Assembly: GCA_905221605.1 (NCBI GenBank)
Contig: CAJNDS010002301.1
Location: 246,462 to 310,461, forward strand
Direction of reading: 5' to 3'
Origin: Symbiodinium natans
Taxonomy: Eukaryota; Sar; Dinophyceae; Suessiales; Symbiodiniaceae
Length of the DNA stretch: 64,000 nucleotides
Made by a program: the position numbers and the translations under genes. Each line of letters starts with the position of its first letter. Within the stretch, counting starts at the first letter, position 1. This document shows, piece by piece, positions 59,681-64,000 of the stretch. The notes beneath the pieces were generated by a model. The model saw only the letters and a list, made by a program, of their open reading frames with translations. It was not told the DNA's origin and ran no database searches.

Positions 59681-60652
59681 ATGGGGAAGAATTGTACTGT
59701 GTGTGCCCACTGCGAGGTGGGTTGGGTCTGGAATGAAGACTTGTACTACAACCCGTACTGCTGGCATTGCGGAAAGGCGTGGAAAAAGGCCACATACCGT
59801 GAGCGAGCATGGTCAAGCCAGCGGAAGAAGTGGCAATGGCCAAAGGAAGATGCTACTTGGTGGACAAGACCTGCCAAGAACAAAGAAGGGATGGCCGACC
59901 AAGCCCTCACGAAGGCGTGGGGTACGCTTTCTATGGAGGCAAAGAAGGCCATCGAAGAAGCAGGATGGAAGCCGCGGACGATGGAGCCGGGGCCAATTTG
60001 GCCCCCGGGATTACCTGGCAATGGATTGCAGGCAGAAAGCATGTCACAGAAGGAGTACCATGCGGCCATTGAGACTGTGTGGCAAGGAGCCGAGCCCGCA
60101 GTGCAAAGGCTCCTCAGAGCGGCGGGGATACCCCCGCCGGGGGACTACAAGCCTGAGGACGAGACGCCAAAGCAGGAACTCAGCCGCCATGTTGGTACAT
60201 ACAGACGGACGACAAACAAGCTGAGAACGCTCATTGAGAAGAAGGTCCGGCTTCAAGACAAAACGGAGAAGATAAAGAGCGAGTTCGAGCAGGCCATGAA
60301 GCAGCTTGCGCAAGTCAGCCAGGCCATCCAGGCCACGGAGCTGGAGGTAGCGGAAGCACAGAAGAAAGTCCAAGCCTGTGTGAAGGATTCAGAGGACTCG
60401 CCATACAAGGACGTCGCGGACTACCTGGAAAAGGAAGGGATCATCCTGTCTGAGGAGCAAGCGGAGGCGCTCAAAACAAGGATGGCAGTCAAAGTCGTGG
60501 AGACAGACTGGACGGGAGTCTTGGGACCAAGAGAGCCGAGCATGCCAGTTGAACTTGGCATATATGGGCCGATGCGCATGTCTCGAGATGTGTCAGTCAG
60601 GGCAACGCCAACGGGGCGCGAACGCTCGCCGGCGCGTGCCCAGGGCGAGTGA
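59681..60652 (+). CDS. LINE ORF1 protein with CxxC zinc ribbon and coiled coil
   Basis: About 323 residues from the Met at 59681; an upstream Met at 59615 is in frame but lies in the hairpin leader. The N-terminus has two Cys pairs, CTVCAHC and YCWHCGKAW, about 25 residues apart, which suggests a zinc ribbon. A Trp-rich stretch (WSSQRKKWQWPKEDATWW) follows. Residues near the middle to C-terminal third form a long coiled coil (NKLRTLIEKKVRLQDKTEKI to ELEVAEAQKKVQA). The C-terminus is Arg/Ser-rich. ORF1 proteins of LINEs bind the element RNA; this one has no RRM I can see, so the function is by position. Confidence 0.65.
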   Translation: MGKNCTVCAHCEVGWVWNEDLYYNPYCWHCGKAWKKATYRERAWSSQRKKWQWPKEDATWWTRPAKNKEGMADQALTKAWGTLSMEAKKAIEEAGWKPRTMEPGPIWPPGLPGNGLQAESMSQKEYHAAIETVWQGAEPAVQRLLRAAGIPPPGDYKPEDETPKQELSRHVGTYRRTTNKLRTLIEKKVRLQDKTEKIKSEFEQAMKQLAQVSQAIQATELEVAEAQKKVQACVKDSEDSPYKDVADYLEKEGIILSEEQAEALKTRMAVKVVETDWTGVLGPREPSMPVELGIYGPMRMSRDVSVRATPTGRERSPARAQGE

Positions 60653-60721
60653 AACCTCAGGCTGGGACAGGAGCGGAGGGGCCGACACCTCAGGGCAGCT
60701 CCTGGTCCGAACAGCCAAAAT

Positions 60722-62205
60722 ATGAAAGCAGGACAAGTAGAGGAGTCTCAATGGGGAGACTCTGATTTCTCTTTTGACGGTGGCCGAAAGCAGTGTCACG
60801 GGGACATTGTATGGCCACAGGTACATGGGGAAGGCAGTCAAGCTGTGTGTAGCACCCAAGTGCCTAATACAAACAGCACAGTGGAAGACAGCCAAGAGAG
60901 CTGGAGTCCAGTAACGCGGGGTCCAAAGTCAGCCCGTGCTGTGGATAGCAGTTGGGCGGTCACAGGTCCCAGATACTTCGGTCTGGGAGGTGCGGACCAT
61001 GAGGATGAATGTGTGAATTCGGCCTCGCAAAAAGCAGAGGGCAGCCAAACACAGATGGGAGACCCAACTGCGGTAAGAGGGGATAGCCTAAAGGCCTCGC
61101 AGAAAGCTGAGGAAGCAAGGTTGTCGGCCTCGCAAAGTGCTGAGGGTCACCAAAGGAAGCAAAAGCCCAAGAAACGGAAAGCGCACCCAAGAGCACCACC
61201 TAAGGATCTACCACAGGAGTGGCAAATGTTGTGTCAAGTGGTGGGTAGATATGATGCTTCCAGTGAGGCTGCCGCACTCGAAGCCATTGAGAAACTGGAA
61301 GAGCAGGAACTCAACCCGCTACAACAACGAGCATGCCACGAAGTGCTTCGTTCCTTTGTGGAGCAGGACGCACAATATGCCAAGTGGATCTTGGCAGATG
61401 TGGCAAGTGGGTATCGCCAAGATGATAAGGCCGAATGCATCAAAATCACCTCGGCTAACATCACCAGCTGGAGGAAACCCATAGCGGCATGGATACACGA
61501 ACTAGGACCGGACCTGGTGGTGCTGCAGGAAACCCATCTCAAGACAGAGGGTATCCAGCAAGCCATGAGCCATTGCCAAGATATGGGATACACCTTCATT
61601 GGCATGCCAGGCAGTACAAAAACTAAGGGTGTACAAGGAGGCCTGGCAGTGGTGGCACCCCGACATAGGAACCTGCGATACCTTATTGAGTATGGGACAG
61701 GACCGGCGGGCTTCCTGGCATGTGCCATGAGAAATAAAGGCTGGGATTTGATCATCGTCAGTCTGTATTTGGAGAGCGGGGTCGGATTCCAGGCTCCAAA
61801 CAATATCCAAGTACTGGCGAGACTGATAGCCTTTCTCAAGGGCTGCAAAGTGCCGTATATGGTGCTGGGTGATTGGAATGAAGCCCAGGATACCATGAGG
61901 GGCACAACTCTGGCGACAGAAGTTGGTGGTGCATTTGTTGGAGTGGGGGAACCAACGGCCCAAGGATCGGACGAAATCGATTACGGGCTGGTTGCGAAAT
62001 GCTTGGTGCCCATCCTGCAAGTGAAAACGGATTGGGAAACCCCTTTTCGGCCTCATGCTGCAATGCATTGGAGGGTAGCCCAACCGTGCAGTAGCCCTGA
62101 TGTTCCCCAGATGAAGAAGGCGGGAGCACTGGTGACGGAGACTGTGGAATATGAACCAGTACAAAACACACAGAGCATCAACATTTTGGATGAACCCAAG
62201 ATGGA
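60722..62205 (+). CDS. LINE ORF2, APE-type endonuclease part (truncated by gap)
   Basis: The first 240 residues or so are hydrophilic and contain three in-frame copies of the hairpin repeat, read as SASQKAEG, KASQKAEE and SASQSAEG. The endonuclease follows: ITSANITSW (catalytic Asn), LVVLQETHL (Glu), YMVLGDWNEA (Asp/Asn) and a C-terminal DEIDYGLV...FRPHAAMHW (Asp/His). These are the exonuclease-endonuclease-phosphatase motifs that nick target DNA in LINEs. The frame appears to continue through the Ns to a stop at 62396-62398, but that part is meaningless. No reverse transcriptase is seen. Confidence 0.85.
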
Positions 62206-62305
62206 NNNNNNNNNNNNNNNNNNNNNNNNNNNNNNNNNNNNNNNNNNNNNNNNNNNNNNNNNNNNNNNNNNNNNNNNNNNNNNNNNNNNNNNNNNNNNNN
62301 NNNNN
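62206..62305. other. Assembly gap (100 N)
   Basis: One hundred Ns, the usual fixed-size placeholder for a gap of unknown length in a scaffold. Confidence 0.99.
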
Positions 62306-62870
62306 AGACCATCTGAAAAGGGTGCAAGAGACTTCTGCTCCCAAAAGCACCAATTAAGAAATGAAGTGAAACCTGAATTTTTGATTCATCCATTCTGAAA
62401 CCGAGAGAATCCCATACAAGGGAAATATTTTTTGAAATTCATCAAAAAAATATAAACCGAGGCCGAGAAGAATGATATCATTCGTATTTTAATTTCATCC
62501 AATACCATTTCAATAAATAATTTATTATGATTGTTCTATCTCTAAAAGAAAAATTTTGATCGTGGATAAATCGTACAAATATTGAAATCAACCGATGAGT
62601 AAAATAATATCAAAGATATCCAATATTGAAAATATCTGATTTCTGATTTCATTCCATTTAAATTTTTTCTATTTGAAGACAAGTAGTCGAAGAGTCATGA
62701 TATATTTCTAACCTCCTTTCCCATAATAAAGAAATGCATTTTTCGATGCATTGCAATTCCAAGATTTGGTGACATTTGGTAATATAAAGGAAATCAGATT
62801 GTATTGATTGTATTTATCAAATGCTAATGTGTATAAATTGTATACCAGAATTTTCTCAATTTATGTGTGT
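62306..62870. other. AT-rich island with foreign composition
   Basis: Right after the gap comes about 565 bp rich in A and T (AAATATTTTTTGAAATTCAT, TAATTTATTATGATTG), unlike anything else in the window. No open frame of note. GC-rich, repeat-poor sequence returns near 62880. Confidence 0.8.
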
Positions 62871-62879
62871 AGTTACCCT

Positions 62880-64000
62880 AGCTGATGCTGATGGACAGCC
62901 GGACATTCTTTCGCTTTGCCACGCATGTCGCTCATGCTCAGCTGCATCTCACTTAGGAGAAGCCGAAGTAGAACCTCAGGCGGCAAACATCGACGTTCAA
63001 GGGGGTACAAAGGCTCATGCTGGAGCTATCCAATCCAAGGGTCAGGTTGCTGGAAACTTCAAGCCCCACCGTGATCACGTCTGTCTCGCTTGTGAAGTCA
63101 GGCCTTCCTGGAAGTTCCGATTTGTGGGGGGTTTTGTGGAATTGGGGGGGTTACCTTCTTGGGGTCCAAGATGATTGGGAATCCTACTATATCGGGGACT
63201 ATTTTAAAAGGGGCCCCCGATTTTCGTAAACCCCCATGTATGGAGAGAACATTTCGAGGGTTCAGGGTCCAGGGCATTGAGCCGAGACATGCTGAGACTC
63301 ACCATGCAGATAAAGGCTGGGCCAAGTGTCGAAAGTCACAACCTTGGCTGAGAAAGGAGAAAGAAAGAACAAGACCGCATTTCCGCAAAATAAAAGCTCG
63401 AAATAGTACTACACGAGCACATCGGGCATGCGGCCAGGGCATTGCGTCGCAGCTGAAAATGCGTAAGCCTTCATCCAAGGTGCTGAACTTCTGCCCGAGC
63501 ATCACTTTGGTGCCACTCCGGCGCTCGTTCAAAAAGAGCTCGAACTTCAATTTTGCCTTGTCCTGCACAAAATGCTTGGCCGAGCCCCTATCTCACATGC
63601 CAGAATCCTTCATGGATCGTGTGCTGCCTTGTCGCACGGGGGCAGGCCCGGGTGGTTGGTCACCAAAGGTTCTCTTCCAGTAGCGACCCATCCAAAATTC
63701 TTAAGGTTCTGTAACTGCTTCCTCAGGAGTTTCGAGTTGCTCGGTTAGCAGGCTTAGATTCTGCTGCTCCAGGGTTTGCAGATATTTGCAGTGTTGCGGT
63801 AGACATTCGGCCGTTCGTTAATTGCCTGGCAAGCTACCCAACGCTCCCCCCCCATGCTTCTCTTGGTTGGGATTCCTGCAGCTACGCTTTGCCAGAGTTT
63901 GGTCAAGGGGAGCGGTTTGTTCTGGGGGTGGGCATCAGATGCTTATTTGCAAGCCATGCTTGGTCTAGTAATGTGACAAGCCTCTCTCCGCTCTAAACCC
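62880..64000. other. Right-end sequence, one possible exon
   Basis: At about 63455-63570 the minus strand reads AKLKFELFLNERRSGTKVML followed by GQKFSTLDEGLRI, a well-formed exon-like piece of unknown family. Near 63165-63235 a family E-like phrase (GGGGTCCAAGATGATTGGGA...CCCCGATTTTCG) occurs. The last ten bases end in CTCTAAACCC, a hint that telomere-type repeats resume. Confidence 0.35.

Larger units (their letters stand above)
59475..62205 (+). mobile_element. Non-LTR retrotransposon (LINE), cut by a scaffold gap
   Basis: The inferred order is a 5' region with six hairpin repeats (59475-59648), ORF1 (59681-60652), a 70-bp spacer, and ORF2 with an APE-type endonuclease (60722 to the gap). 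The reverse transcriptase that should follow is not seen; it lies in the gap or is lost. The start of the element is a guess. Confidence 0.75.

Noticed and set aside
1-64000. tRNA, rRNA or CRISPR features
   Set aside because: I saw no cloverleaf with a GTTCRANNC box, no ribosomal RNA core sequence, and no regularly spaced repeat-spacer array; the telomere and minisatellite repeats lack unique spacers of constant length.

Overview
The window looks like nuclear DNA of a dinoflagellate, probably from the Symbiodiniaceae/Suessiales. This rests on plant-type telomere repeats (TTTAGGG) used in bulk, tiny exons with GA-AG and GC-AG as well as GT-AG introns, intron-borne inverted-repeat elements, Ty1/copia elements with very long polyproteins, and a sequence close to the dinoflagellate spliced leader inside the copia LTR. 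The species cannot be named from the sequence. A run of 100 Ns (62206-62305) marks a scaffold gap.

Bases 1 to about 43,400 are an exon-poor gene region read almost entirely from the minus strand. Dozens of short TTTAGGG / CCCTAAA arrays in both orientations fill the introns and spacers. I can read five genes as strings of exons: an RS/RRM splicing-factor-like gene (about 190-6110), a TIR-like multi-membrane-segment gene A (13721-19774), a HEAT-repeat gene (22262-23855), a second TIR-like membrane gene B (about 25941-32749) and an Upf1/MOV10-type SF1 helicase with an S1-like tail (about 36440-39112). Several more exon-like islands could not be assigned.

The most interesting signal is how the introns are built. 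Some contain inverted-repeat elements (families A and B here, with ends CTTG...CAAG) flanked by 4-bp near-duplications, so that the donor lies in one copy of the duplicated target and the acceptor is the element's own terminal AG. Others are almost pure telomere-repeat arrays flanked by duplications of 8 to 33 bp. In two introns a telomere array sits inside an intron element. Together this suggests that telomere-repeat insertion with target duplication is making or enlarging introns.

Bases 43,600-62,205 are a transposon block almost free of telomere repeats. It holds a 5'-truncated Ty1/copia copy (44203-46968), an LTR relic (49072-49471), a nearly complete Ty1/copia element (50265-59333) with one 2828-codon gag-pol frame, and a non-LTR retrotransposon (about 59475-62205) cut by the gap before its reverse transcriptase. 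The copia element carries a nested 464-codon overlapping frame and a C-terminal domain that resembles a diverged cytosine methyltransferase. A small hairpin-forming repeat is shared by the copia 3' flanks and the non-LTR element. After the gap an AT-rich island (62306-62870) looks foreign to the rest, and then ordinary sequence resumes.

Exon limits were worked out by hand from reading frame, splice dinucleotides and duplicated flanks. They are good to a few bases where stated and approximate elsewhere.
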